Source of the DNA: Bacteroidota bacterium | GTDB lineage: Bacteria; Bacteroidota; Bacteroidia; Chitinophagales; Saprospiraceae | Reading direction: 5' to 3' | Length of the DNA stretch: 64,000 nt | Assembly: GCA_029567325.1 (NCBI GenBank) | Contig: JAKQLF010000155.1 | Location: 62,001 to 126,000 of the forward strand | Shown here: piece after piece, positions 8,692 to 17,028 of the stretch | Numbering within the stretch: the first letter of the stretch is position 1 | Layout: each line of letters begins with the position of its first letter | Notes under the pieces: generated by a model | Database searches by the model: none | What the model saw: only the letters and a program-made list of their open reading frames with translations | What the model was told of the DNA's origin: nothing | Made by a program: the position numbers and the translations under genes

Positions 8692-10293
8692 CTATAAAAG
8701 CGTGTTCTGTTGATATGGAAACTGCTCTGGATAATCCGTATTATAATGTAGCCCTCTGCTTTCTTTTCTCATCTGGGCACACCTAGTAATCAAATATGCA
8801 ATGGTGATGAGGTTGCGAAGTTCACAAAGTTGAGGAGATATGGTGGTTGTGTTATAAAGCACTTCCGTCTCGTCGTACAAAAGATATAACCTATCCAGGG
8901 CCCGCTTAAGTCGCACATCTGTTCTTACTATGCCCACATAACTACTCATGATTTCTTTCAACTCCTTCACACTCTGAGTAAGTAAAACCATTTCTCTTGG
9001 ATCAGTGGTACCCTGAGCATCCCAAGCTGGAATATCTTCTCTAAATTGTATACCATCTATCACCTGCTCTATGTCCATACTCATGCGCTTGCCATAAACA
9101 AGACCTTCTAGTAAAGAATTGGAGGCAAGACGATTGGCACCATGTAAACCGGAACTCGTACATTCCCCTGCTGCATAAAGATTTTTAATCGAAGTCCTAC
9201 CCATTTCATCTACCACAATGCCCCCACACGTATAATGGCAAGCAGGTACAACTGGTATAAAATCCACCAAAGGATCAATGCCAATGCTTTTGCATTTTTC
9301 ATAAATATTGGGAAAATGGTTGAGAAAACCTTCTTTGTCCAAATGAGTGCAGTCAAGATAAACATATTCATCTCCTCGGATTTTCATCTCATTATCAATC
9401 GCTCTCGCAACTATGTCCCTCGGAGCTAATGATTTTCTATCATCATATTTATGCATGAACTCTTTACCATCGGCAGTCTTTAGAATTGCGCCAAATCCTC
9501 TCACTGCCTCTGAAATCAAAAAGGAAGGATTTTCTCCAGCTGGATTGTATAAAGAAGTCGGATGAAATTGGATAAACTCCATATTGGCGACCCTTCCTTT
9601 AGCCCTGTACATCATGGCGATGCCGTCTCCACTTGCAATCACTGGATTTGTGGTACTTTTGTAAACTTGTCCTGCTCCGCCTGTTGCAAGGATGGTCGTT
9701 CTAGCTACAAAAGTTTCAATTTTATTGGTTTCTTTATTGAGAGCGTAAGCACCATAACATTCAATATCAGGAGATAACCTAGTGGTAAGTCTACCCAAAT
9801 GGTGCTGAGTGATAAAGTTTATTGCAAAAAAATGTTCGAGAATCGTGATGTTATCGTATAGTTTGGCTTTGTCATTGAGCGTTCTTTGTATTTCCCATCC
9901 GGTAATGTCCTTAAAGTGTAAAATGCGATTTTCTGAATGGCCGCCTTCTCTACCCAAATCGTAGTTACCATCCACCTTTTTATCAAATCTTGCTCCCCAC
10001 TCTATGATTTCAAATATTCTTTTAGGGCCTTCTTCCACAACCATTCTTACCACACTTTCATCACAAAGGCCATCACCTGCATCTAATGTATCTGCTATGT
10101 GTTTTTCAAAGTCATCAACATTTTCGTCCCAAACTGCAGCAACTCCTCCTTGGGCGTACCTTGTATTACTCTCTCCTGTATTTGTCTTTGTCAAAACAGT
10201 AATGGAAAGATCTTTTCTTTTTTCAGCCATCCAAATGGCGAATGAGAGCCCAGCTACACCACCACCAATGACCAATATATCGGTTTTATTCAA
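8692..10293 (-). CDS. nadB: L-aspartate oxidase NadB
   Basis: 533 residues, full length. NadB oxidises L-aspartate to iminoaspartate, the first step of de novo NAD synthesis. The FAD-binding GGGVAGLSFAIW is at residue 10, and NTRYAQGGVAAV follows near 45. Substrate and flavin contacts appear as REGGHSENRILHF (near 115), FHPTSLY (near 243) and HYTCGGIVVDEMGRTSI (near 350). AAGECTSSGLHGANRLASNS follows as the conserved succinate-dehydrogenase-fold end of the FAD domain. No nadA or nadC lies nearby, so the gene stands alone here. Confidence 0.96.
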   Translation of the reverse strand: MNKTDILVIGGGVAGLSFAIWMAEKRKDLSITVLTKTNTGESNTRYAQGGVAAVWDENVDDFEKHIADTLDAGDGLCDESVVRMVVEEGPKRIFEIIEWGARFDKKVDGNYDLGREGGHSENRILHFKDITGWEIQRTLNDKAKLYDNITILEHFFAINFITQHHLGRLTTRLSPDIECYGAYALNKETNKIETFVARTTILATGGAGQVYKSTTNPVIASGDGIAMMYRAKGRVANMEFIQFHPTSLYNPAGENPSFLISEAVRGFGAILKTADGKEFMHKYDDRKSLAPRDIVARAIDNEMKIRGDEYVYLDCTHLDKEGFLNHFPNIYEKCKSIGIDPLVDFIPVVPACHYTCGGIVVDEMGRTSIKNLYAAGECTSSGLHGANRLASNSLLEGLVYGKRMSMDIEQVIDGIQFREDIPAWDAQGTTDPREMVLLTQSVKELKEIMSSYVGIVRTDVRLKRALDRLYLLYDETEVLYNTTTISPQLCELRNLITIAYLITRCAQMRKESRGLHYNTDYPEQFPYQQNTLL

Positions 10294-10406
10294 AATGAAA
10301 TCTTTTTACAAATCTACAAAATCTTTTATTGTACGCATCTCCACTTTTCAGTACGGGGAATGAACGGAAATATTTTTTCCGATAAAAAAATGTAAAAAAC
10401 ATCAAC

Positions 10407-10420
10407 ATACCGATCGGTAT
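10407..10420. promoter_or_regulatory. perfect 14-bp operator palindrome upstream of the TetR gene
   Basis: ATACCGATCGGTAT is its own reverse complement. It lies just upstream of a TAnnTTTG -7 element (10425-10432), so a bound repressor would cover the promoter. An identical copy is at 11048-11061. TetR-family operators are commonly palindromes of this kind; autoregulation is inferred. Confidence 0.8.
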
Positions 10421-10424
10421 TTTA

Positions 10425-10432
10425 TACATTTG
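10425..10432 (+). promoter_or_regulatory. Bacteroidota -7 element (TACATTTG) for the TetR gene
   Basis: This matches TAnnTTTG and ends 18 bases before the TTG start at 10451. The region 19-20 bases upstream has no clear TTTG -33 element. Confidence 0.55.
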
Positions 10433-10450
10433 CTCAAAATATAAACATAG

Positions 10451-11029
10451 TTGACACTCACCAGTTCATACATTTTAGAAAAAGTAGCCCCGATATTTAA
10501 TAAAAAAGGCTATGTCGCTACCAGCTTGTCGGACATCACGGAGGCAACTGGATTGACAAAAGGCGCCATCTATTTCAATTTTAAAAACAAGGAAGATTTA
10601 GCAGTGCAGGCCTTTAAGAAAAATATCGAAAGCATGATGCCCATAACCACTGAAATTAAATCTTACGACAATGCCATTGACAAATTGAAAATCATTGGTA
10701 CCATCTATGGTGAATATTTTCTCAATGTTCAATCAAAAGGCGGTTGCCCAATCCTCAATGTAGGTATTGATGCAAAATATAACAATCCTGAACTTTATCA
10801 ATTAGCCAAATCTATTTTGAATGACTTGATTAGTGGTTTGGAAAGAATAGTCGAAAAAGGTAAAAGTAAAGGTCAGGTAAAAGTTGAGGTTGACTCCAGG
10901 GTTTTTGCTCAATCTATGTATGCCCTCATCGAAGGTGGAATTTTTGTTTCAATGGTCAATGAAGACAAAACCTATTTGGACAATGCGCTCAAAAGTTTGA
11001 ATATTTTGATAGACAACATTAAGCTATAA
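10451..11029 (+). CDS. TetR/AcrR family transcriptional regulator
   Basis: 192 residues from TTG at 10451. An in-frame TAG directly precedes it, so no earlier start exists, and the conserved helix-turn-helix begins within 20 residues. The DNA-binding domain reads AVPIFNKKGY-like then SDITEATGLTKGAIYFNFKN, typical of TetR with helix 3 near residues 38-48. The C-terminal ligand-binding domain includes GGCPILNVGIDAKYNNPEL (near 97), like the TetR_C group that sense acyl or aromatic ligands. Identical perfect palindromes lie before this gene and before the downstream thioesterase, so it probably represses both. The inducer is unknown. Confidence 0.9.
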   Translation: MTLTSSYILEKVAPIFNKKGYVATSLSDITEATGLTKGAIYFNFKNKEDLAVQAFKKNIESMMPITTEIKSYDNAIDKLKIIGTIYGEYFLNVQSKGGCPILNVGIDAKYNNPELYQLAKSILNDLISGLERIVEKGKSKGQVKVEVDSRVFAQSMYALIEGGIFVSMVNEDKTYLDNALKSLNILIDNIKL

Positions 11030-11047
11030 AATTTTTTAACCATTAAA

Positions 11048-11061
11048 ATACCGATCGGTAT
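11048..11061. promoter_or_regulatory. second copy of the TetR operator palindrome
   Basis: ATACCGATCGGTAT recurs exactly in the 36-base gap between the TetR gene and the thioesterase. It ends four bases before the thioesterase ATG and so overlaps its ribosome-binding region. Binding here would control the downstream genes separately, or block elongating polymerase. Confidence 0.78.
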
Positions 11062-11065
11062 CATT

Positions 11066-11560
11066 ATGTCAAATAAAGAAAAACATCCCAAGTCATTTCA
11101 CAAGATCAGATTTCAAGACTGTGATCCATACAATCACCTCAATAATGCGAGGTATGCAGACTATTTTATCAATGCACGTGAAGACCACTTGGAAGATTTC
11201 TACCAAATGAAATTGAGTGATCATGTCGCAAAAACTGGAAAGGGTTGGTTTACAATCTCGAGTCACAATGCTTTTTATAAACCAGCTTTGGTTCAGGAAG
11301 TCGTTTGTATTGAATCACAATTGATTGAGTTTGATGAGCGTTTGCTTGGTGTAGAAATGAAGATGTGGGACCAAGAGCAAAGCCACGTAAAAGCACTTTT
11401 TTGGATAAAATTTATGTATTACGATCTTATTGGTAAAAGGGTCACTGCTCATGAAGATTTTTTGATGGACTTATTTGAAGGAGTTATATCACCGATATCA
11501 GAAAATGTTTTTGAAGCAAGAAGCAATGCAATCTTACAAATGAACAAATCAAAAAAATAA
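11066..11560 (+). CDS. 4HBT-type hot-dog acyl-CoA thioesterase
   Basis: 164 residues. The hot-dog fold signature FQDCDPYNHLNNARYADYF near residue 15-33 carries the catalytic-type Asp followed by N-H-x-N, as in YbgC/FadM-like thioesterases that hydrolyse acyl-CoA. SHNAFYKPALVQEVVCIES forms the following strands. The substrate chain cannot be read from sequence. It is preceded by an operator for the adjacent TetR regulator and followed five bases later by a DinB-fold gene. A regulator responding to acyl compounds would fit, but this is inference. Confidence 0.85.
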   Translation: MSNKEKHPKSFHKIRFQDCDPYNHLNNARYADYFINAREDHLEDFYQMKLSDHVAKTGKGWFTISSHNAFYKPALVQEVVCIESQLIEFDERLLGVEMKMWDQEQSHVKALFWIKFMYYDLIGKRVTAHEDFLMDLFEGVISPISENVFEARSNAILQMNKSKK

Positions 11561-11564
11561 GTTT

Positions 11565-12074
11565 ATGGATTTCCAAGTATATAAAAATTTGCTTGCAGAA
11601 AATACCAATAAGTTGATTCTGCTCACCTCAAATACCAGTGGTTTTGAGAAAAATCAAAATGTAGATGAAGGCTGGAATGTGACGCAAATTTTGGAGCACT
11701 GCCTCATCCTTGAGGGAATGGTGCATAAAATTTTGCTTAAAGCAAACGGTAAATTTTCAGAAACACCTGAAATATTTGGTCTTGAAAAACAGAGGAAGTA
11801 TGCCGCTACCGCACCTTTGAAAAAGGTAAAGTCACCAGAATTTGCCTTACCTGATGGAAGTCATGGAACAAAAGAAGAGATTCTTCAGAAAATCAAATTC
11901 AATAGAGAAAATCTTGTATCAGCAATTGAAAGAGGTGATATCCTCATTGATTTGAGAACAGCTCTCCACCCATTTTTTGGAGAAATTACCATGAGTGATT
12001 GGTTACATTTATTGATCTCCCACACAGAAAGGCATATCATCCAACTGGAGGAAATATTATCTGAATACAAATAA
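11565..12074 (+). CDS. DinB/YfiT-like putative metalloprotein
   Basis: 169 residues, predicted four-helix bundle of the DinB superfamily. The three metal-ligand histidines expected in this fold are visible: GWNVTQILEHCLILEG (near 45), ALHPFFGEITMSDWLHLLIS (near 130) and HTERHIIQLEEI near the end. DinB-like proteins include thiol S-transferases that use bacillithiol or mycothiol, but most have no known reaction. The gene starts five bases after the thioesterase stop and probably shares its TetR control. Confidence 0.78.
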   Translation: MDFQVYKNLLAENTNKLILLTSNTSGFEKNQNVDEGWNVTQILEHCLILEGMVHKILLKANGKFSETPEIFGLEKQRKYAATAPLKKVKSPEFALPDGSHGTKEEILQKIKFNRENLVSAIERGDILIDLRTALHPFFGEITMSDWLHLLISHTERHIIQLEEILSEYK

Positions 12075-12094
12075 AGTAAAGGGTCAAAAACGGT

Positions 12095-13126
12095 CTATAT
12101 TTTTGACAGAAACTTGCAAATTTTAGAAATCATTGCAGGACCTTCATATATAAACCCAGAATAAACTTGTACCAAGTCAGCACCCAAATCTAGTTTGTCT
12201 TTGGCATCTTGCCCATCGAAGATTCCTCCTACTCCAATAACAAAAATCTCTGGAGCATTTATTTTGATCATATTCAGAATGTGGTCGGATGGTTGCCTTA
12301 CAGGCTTGCCACTCAATCCCCCCATTCCTATTTCAGAAACTTTGTTACTTGGCGTTTTTAGATCATTTCTACCAATAGTGGTATTGGTTGCAATTAGTCC
12401 ATGAATATTGGTAGTTCTTACAATGTCGATGATATCCATGACTTGTTCTTGGCCCAAATCTGGTGCTATTTTCAGTAAGATTGGCTTTTGCACAGACTTT
12501 TCAAAATTGGCCTTTACCAAAGCTGTTAAAATTTCAGTAAGTGGCCCTTTTTCTTGTAGTTCTCGCAAACCAGGAGTATTTGGTGAGCTCACATTCACCA
12601 CAAAATAATCTACATAATCATGCAATTTGTGAAAACAAATGAGGTAGTCATCAATGGCTTTTTCATTTGGAGTTACTTTATTTTTTCCAATATTACCCCC
12701 AATGATGATCGCACGATTTTTTAAAAGTTTGAGTCTTTCTACCAAGGCATCTACACCTTCATTGTTGAAGCCCATTCTGTTAATGACTGCTTTATCTATA
12801 GGTAACCTAAACAATCTGGGTTTTTCATTTCCAGCTTGAGGAAGTGGCGTAACGGTTCCCACTTCGATAAACCCAAAACCTAGCGCGTCCAAAGCTTCTA
12901 TATATTTACCATCCTTATCAAAACCAGCTGCAAGTCCAACCGGATTTCGAAAGTTTAATCCAAGTTTATGAACTTCAATACCTTTTGGAATAGTAAATAT
13001 CCACTCCATCAATGGTTTCATTCCCGGTATGCCAATCATAAACTTGAGTGACTTCAGGGCAATATGATGGGTTTTTTCAGGGTCAATGCTGAAAAATATG
13101 GGTCTGATCAAAAGCTTATAAATCAT
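12095..13126 (-). CDS. pyrD: dihydroorotate dehydrogenase (quinone), class 2
   Basis: 343 residues, TIM-barrel flavoenzyme that oxidises dihydroorotate to orotate in pyrimidine synthesis and passes electrons to quinone. The class 2 N-terminal membrane-associating helix is present (IYKLLIRPIFFSIDPEKTHH). FMN and substrate motifs include NPVGLAAGFDKDGKYIEAL, NRMGFNNEG, VNVSSPNTPGLRELQ with the catalytic Ser of class 2, LLKIAPDLG and IATNTTIGR. GMGGLSGKPV and GVGGIFDGQDA bind the phosphate. The gene begins two bases from the end of the upstream haloperoxidase-like gene. Confidence 0.96.
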   Translation of the reverse strand: MIYKLLIRPIFFSIDPEKTHHIALKSLKFMIGIPGMKPLMEWIFTIPKGIEVHKLGLNFRNPVGLAAGFDKDGKYIEALDALGFGFIEVGTVTPLPQAGNEKPRLFRLPIDKAVINRMGFNNEGVDALVERLKLLKNRAIIIGGNIGKNKVTPNEKAIDDYLICFHKLHDYVDYFVVNVSSPNTPGLRELQEKGPLTEILTALVKANFEKSVQKPILLKIAPDLGQEQVMDIIDIVRTTNIHGLIATNTTIGRNDLKTPSNKVSEIGMGGLSGKPVRQPSDHILNMIKINAPEIFVIGVGGIFDGQDAKDKLDLGADLVQVYSGFIYEGPAMISKICKFLSKI

Positions 13127-13127
13127 A

Positions 13128-14456
13128 TTATTGTTCTAATAATTTGATTTTGGATATGATGTGTCCGCCGATTTGCCTTCCTTCAGGAACACCGTACTCA
13201 ATTGCAGGCATGTAATGAATTCCACCATATAATCTCGAAATTGCTGCCTCTTCCGCAGCTTTATTGAAAGATGAAAAGTTTCTCACAGGCAAGCCAAACT
13301 CCAACTCAGTAGAATCTGAGAATGCAAAATTATCACCAAAAACATTTGTCAATAAAGTTGATGCCGCTCCGGAAACAACACTGTGTCCACTCGTATGCTC
13401 TGGAAAAGGTGGTGTTTGAAGTAAAGGTGTCCAGTTTTCGTCAATATGCTCATTGATATAAGTTTCTGGTCTTACCAAATTGGAGCGATATTTCTCATCC
13501 CAGCAAGAAATAAAGCCATCAAATAAACCCAGAGACGTCATCAAATAGGCATATGTTGTTTTTACAAAATCTGCTTTGTCTTTACGTGCAGCTATTCCAG
13601 CGATTTCCATCCAGTGACCACCAGGAGTTATCTTTTTGGTGGCGTGCATTACGTGCCCTATGACATTCATTTTGTATGGATTGCAGTCCCAAAATCTGGC
13701 TATTTCGTCTTGTTCTGGAGATAATTTTTTGCCGACTTCATAGACTTCATATGCTTCTTTATAAAATTTACTATCCTTTGCTGTACTAAATGTAGTAGGC
13801 CCAATTGGCTTAAATTGTTGTGCAGAATCCATCACCAATGGTCTGATTTTTGACCAACTAGGCTCAATGCCATCCATATAGGCTGGGGCAGTTGGTCTCC
13901 ACCTGTTTTTATCTTCAGTGACCGTAAATTTGGGATCAGACCTAGTCTGGGCATAACTATCCCCATCCGCCCATTTTTTGATGACCTCACTCATTTCGGT
14001 TCCAAATGCAATTGACCTTTGTTTCACATCATCAGGCATTTGAACATCATCAAATTTTTTCATCATTTCATCATAGAATATGGTGATGCTGTCTTCAGAA
14101 AAAATAAATTTTTTGGCGGTCAAATTAAAAGCAACTATAGATGCTAGCGGGTAACAATAAATTTCATTTTCGATTGGCTTTGGTAATTCTGGTATGTGTG
14201 CAATCTGTCCCTCCAAACTTTTGTATTTTGGATCCATATATCTTGCAACTTCATAACCCGCAATACATGGATATACATAATTCCTACTAGCCACAGGTGG
14301 TGAAAAGATATCATGCACAAGTATGTCTGTAAGATTTTTTACAGAAGCTTGATAATAAGCAGATTGAGCAGCTTCTTCCTGAAAATTTGGGTTGGTTTTC
14401 TTGCATCCTGAAATAAAAAGAATTACAAAAAATACAATACCTATTTGCTTTAACAT
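13128..14456 (-). CDS. vanadium-haloperoxidase/PAP2-like lipoprotein
   Basis: About 442 residues when started at ATG 14456, giving a lipoprotein signal (QIGIVFFVILFISGC); an ATG 13 codons upstream (14495) would precede it with a charged stretch. The C-terminal part carries the vanadate/phosphate-binding blocks of the vanadium-dependent haloperoxidase and PAP2 phosphatase superfamily: KYRSNLVRPETY, PPFPEHTSGHSVVSGAAS (near 350) and SRLYGGIHYMPAIEYG (near 405). The superfamily pattern ends H-x3-D; here the position after H-x3 is Ala, so the Asp is absent. Such lipoproteins are common in Bacteroidota and mostly uncharacterised. Haloperoxidase activity should not be assumed. Confidence 0.82.
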   Translation of the reverse strand: MLKQIGIVFFVILFISGCKKTNPNFQEEAAQSAYYQASVKNLTDILVHDIFSPPVASRNYVYPCIAGYEVARYMDPKYKSLEGQIAHIPELPKPIENEIYCYPLASIVAFNLTAKKFIFSEDSITIFYDEMMKKFDDVQMPDDVKQRSIAFGTEMSEVIKKWADGDSYAQTRSDPKFTVTEDKNRWRPTAPAYMDGIEPSWSKIRPLVMDSAQQFKPIGPTTFSTAKDSKFYKEAYEVYEVGKKLSPEQDEIARFWDCNPYKMNVIGHVMHATKKITPGGHWMEIAGIAARKDKADFVKTTYAYLMTSLGLFDGFISCWDEKYRSNLVRPETYINEHIDENWTPLLQTPPFPEHTSGHSVVSGAASTLLTNVFGDNFAFSDSTELEFGLPVRNFSSFNKAAEEAAISRLYGGIHYMPAIEYGVPEGRQIGGHIISKIKLLEQ

Positions 14457-14551
14457 TTTAAACTTTGCTTTTATTTTGGCTTCAAAAATAATCAATTAAC
14501 ATCAAGAACAGGGCAAATCCATAGTGATTTAACGCATCATGGATGTAGTTG

Positions 14552-14881
14552 TTATTTATTATTGCCTTCAGCGGGACCAAAAAACACCAAAACGATCATA
14601 TCTTCTTCGACATCAATAAAACGGTGTTCTACGGTAGCTGCAACAAACAAAAAATCACCTGATTTTACCTCAAGTACAGCTGAACCATGAATGAATTTGG
14701 ATTTCCCTTGTATTATATAATAAACTTCATCCTCAGCATGCGGTGTTTGAATATCAGTTTGCCCAACTGCAATTTTATAGATGCCTGTACTTAGGTCTTT
14801 AGTCCTAATAAATTCGTGATATTTTCTAGGAACTTGACCTATTTCTTGAATAATCTCGCTTAGATTAACATGTTGTTTCAT
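14552..14881 (-). CDS. small cupin-domain protein
   Basis: 109 residues forming a single cupin barrel. Motif 1 is degenerate: TPHAEDEVYYIIQGKSKFIHG aligns with G-x5-HxH-x3-4-E-x6-G but has only one His before the Glu. Motif 2 is GDFLFVAATVEHRFI with its His. A metal could still be bound. Cupins range from isomerases to storage and sensing proteins, and nothing here narrows the role. It lies between rho and the haloperoxidase-like gene. Confidence 0.8.
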   Translation of the reverse strand: MKQHVNLSEIIQEIGQVPRKYHEFIRTKDLSTGIYKIAVGQTDIQTPHAEDEVYYIIQGKSKFIHGSAVLEVKSGDFLFVAATVEHRFIDVEEDMIVLVFFGPAEGNNK

Positions 14882-14903
14882 TTATGTTTCAAATTTTTAC
14901 TTC

Positions 14904-14937
14904 AAAAAAAGGCTTGCAACTGGAAAGTAGCAAGCCT
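14904..14937 (-). terminator. intrinsic terminator of rho
   Basis: An 8-bp perfect stem pairs 14910-14917 with 14930-14937. On the minus strand it is followed by a run of T (A at 14904-14910 on the plus strand). It lies 34 bases after the rho stop and upstream of the cupin start, so the rho transcript ends here by a Rho-independent signal. Confidence 0.88.
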
Positions 14938-14970
14938 AATTAAACTCTTTTTATATTGGTCGGATGATAC

Positions 14971-16821
14971 TTATCCGTTCATAGATTGTAAAAACTCATC
15001 GTTGGTCTTTGTACCCAACATGTATTTTCTTAAGAATTCCATTGCTTCATCTGGCTTCATATCTGCAAGGTAATTCCTGAGGATAAACATTCTTTGAAGT
15101 GTTTCCTTATCAAGCAACAATTCTTCTCTTCTGGTACTTGATCTTGGAAGGTCAATAGCCGGATATAAACGTTTGTTTGCCAATGTTCTATCCAATTGTA
15201 ATTCCATGTTACCAGTACCTTTGAATTCTTCAAAGATAACTTCATCCATTTTAGAACCCGTATCTGTTAAAGCAGTTGCTAGAATAGTGAGTGATCCTCC
15301 ATCTTCTATATTTCTTGCGGCACCAAAGAATTTTTTAGGCTTGTGCAATGCATTGGCTTCAACACCACCTGATAAAACTCTACCACTGGTTGGTGCGACT
15401 GTGTTGTAAGCACGAGCTAGTCTAGTGATACTGTCCAATAAGACAACAACATCATGCCCACTTTCTACCATTCTTTTGGCTTTTTCGAGTACAATGCCCG
15501 CAACACGAACGTGATTTTCAGCTGGTTCGTCAAAAGTAGAAGCAATCACTTCTGCTCTTACACTTCTACGCATATCTGTTACTTCCTCTGGACGCTCATC
15601 GATCAACAATACCAATAAGTAACATTCAGGGTGGTTTTTGGAAATTGCGTTTGCAATGTCCTTCAACAAAAATGTTTTACCTGTTTTTGGTTGAGCAACG
15701 ATCAATCCTCTTTGACCTTTTCCAATAGGTGAGAACAAGTCAATCATTCTGTTTCCATAATCTTTGCCATCTGGAGCAGAAATCAAATTGAGTTTTTCTG
15801 TAGGAAATAAAGGGGTGAGGTAATCAAAAGGCACTCTTTCTTTCACAGCACCTGGATCTAAACCATTGATTCTGGAAACCTTAAGAAGTGCAAAATATTT
15901 TTCACCTTCTTTCGGAGGTCTGATTGCACCTTTGACCGTGTCACCCGTTTTCAATCCAAATAATTTGATTTGAGAAGGACTCACGTATATATCATCTGGT
16001 GAAGAAAGATAATTATAATCTGCGGACCTTAGGAAGCCATATCCATCTTGCATCATTTCAAGAATGCCTTCACCTTCTATTGCGCCATCTAACTCAATAT
16101 TGAATTTTGGTTCCTCCTTTTCGTAAGGTCTATCTTGTTGATTGGAGTGATGTTGGTTTCTTCTTTCATTCCTCCTAAATTCTTCCACAAACGGCTTTCT
16201 TTCAGGGGCGTCAGTTCCAGCGCTATTTTCAATCGCTAGTGGAATGATTTTTTCAGCAATGTCTTGGCCGTCAAAATCTAGCTCTTCTTCTTCCAAAAAT
16301 TTTTGTAACCTAGCCTTTGGACTATCGATTTTTTCCAATTCAGGACTTTCTGCTTTTGGTTGTCTGCGATCATCTCTGCGGTCTTCTCTCCTAGGATCTC
16401 TTCTTTCAAATCTTTTGTCCTCTCTCCTTTCTTCCCTCTTTGGGCTTGGGGCCTCTACAGCTTTTGTTTCCTGAACCTTTGGCTCAGCTGGTTTTGGCTC
16501 TGGAGCTTTAGGTGCAATAACTTCAGCTGGAGTTTCAGGTGCAGGTTTTTGATTTAATTTTTCAGGATTTGAAGTTCCAACTGGTTTGCCTTTGGGGGCA
16601 GGAACTCTTTTACGAGCTCTTTCTTGTTGGGCAGTATCTGCCTTTTTATTTTCTTGTTTAGGGCTTGATTCTTCCTTCTTTTGCGATAAAGCTTGTTGAT
16701 CGAGTATTTTATAGATTAGATCTTGTTTTGCTAATTTTTTGTACGATTCCAAGCCTAATTTCTCTGCAATATCACGCAAATCAGGAACCAGCATTTCGTT
16801 TAGCTGAATAATGTCATACAT
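14971..16821 (-). CDS. rho: transcription termination factor Rho
   Basis: 616 residues, longer than the usual 420 or so because of a low-complexity insert (about residues 50-225, rich in Lys, Glu, Pro and Arg, with [20 protein letters not shown]) between the Rho_N helical domain and the RNA-binding domain. The cold-shock-like domain starts near [20 protein letters not shown]. The hexameric ATPase follows with Walker [14 protein letters not shown], Walker [17 protein letters not shown] and the Q/R-loop region [12 protein letters not shown]. All catalytic parts are intact. Disordered inserts of this kind are seen in several phyla and can alter RNA binding or drive condensation. ATG at 16821 gives the standard [20 protein letters not shown] start. 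Confidence 0.96.
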   Translation of the reverse strand: MYDIIQLNEMLVPDLRDIAEKLGLESYKKLAKQDLIYKILDQQALSQKKEESSPKQENKKADTAQQERARKRVPAPKGKPVGTSNPEKLNQKPAPETPAEVIAPKAPEPKPAEPKVQETKAVEAPSPKREERREDKRFERRDPRREDRRDDRRQPKAESPELEKIDSPKARLQKFLEEEELDFDGQDIAEKIIPLAIENSAGTDAPERKPFVEEFRRNERRNQHHSNQQDRPYEKEEPKFNIELDGAIEGEGILEMMQDGYGFLRSADYNYLSSPDDIYVSPSQIKLFGLKTGDTVKGAIRPPKEGEKYFALLKVSRINGLDPGAVKERVPFDYLTPLFPTEKLNLISAPDGKDYGNRMIDLFSPIGKGQRGLIVAQPKTGKTFLLKDIANAISKNHPECYLLVLLIDERPEEVTDMRRSVRAEVIASTFDEPAENHVRVAGIVLEKAKRMVESGHDVVVLLDSITRLARAYNTVAPTSGRVLSGGVEANALHKPKKFFGAARNIEDGGSLTILATALTDTGSKMDEVIFEEFKGTGNMELQLDRTLANKRLYPAIDLPRSSTRREELLLDKETLQRMFILRNYLADMKPDEAMEFLRKYMLGTKTNDEFLQSMNG

Positions 16822-17028
16822 ATGTTGATAATAATTTTACTGTGGAAAACAGTCTGTGTAAGTTAAAAATGATTGAAATTTAGAGGAATCAAGATTTAAG
16901 ATGTGATATCTCTATCTGGACTTAGTGCCGCAAATTTAAATGAAATTTTTGAAATTCAAAACAGTATTTTTGTGCAAGCGCTTAAAAAATCATTATTTCG
17001 CGCTTTAAATTGGTTAAACAAAGATTAA

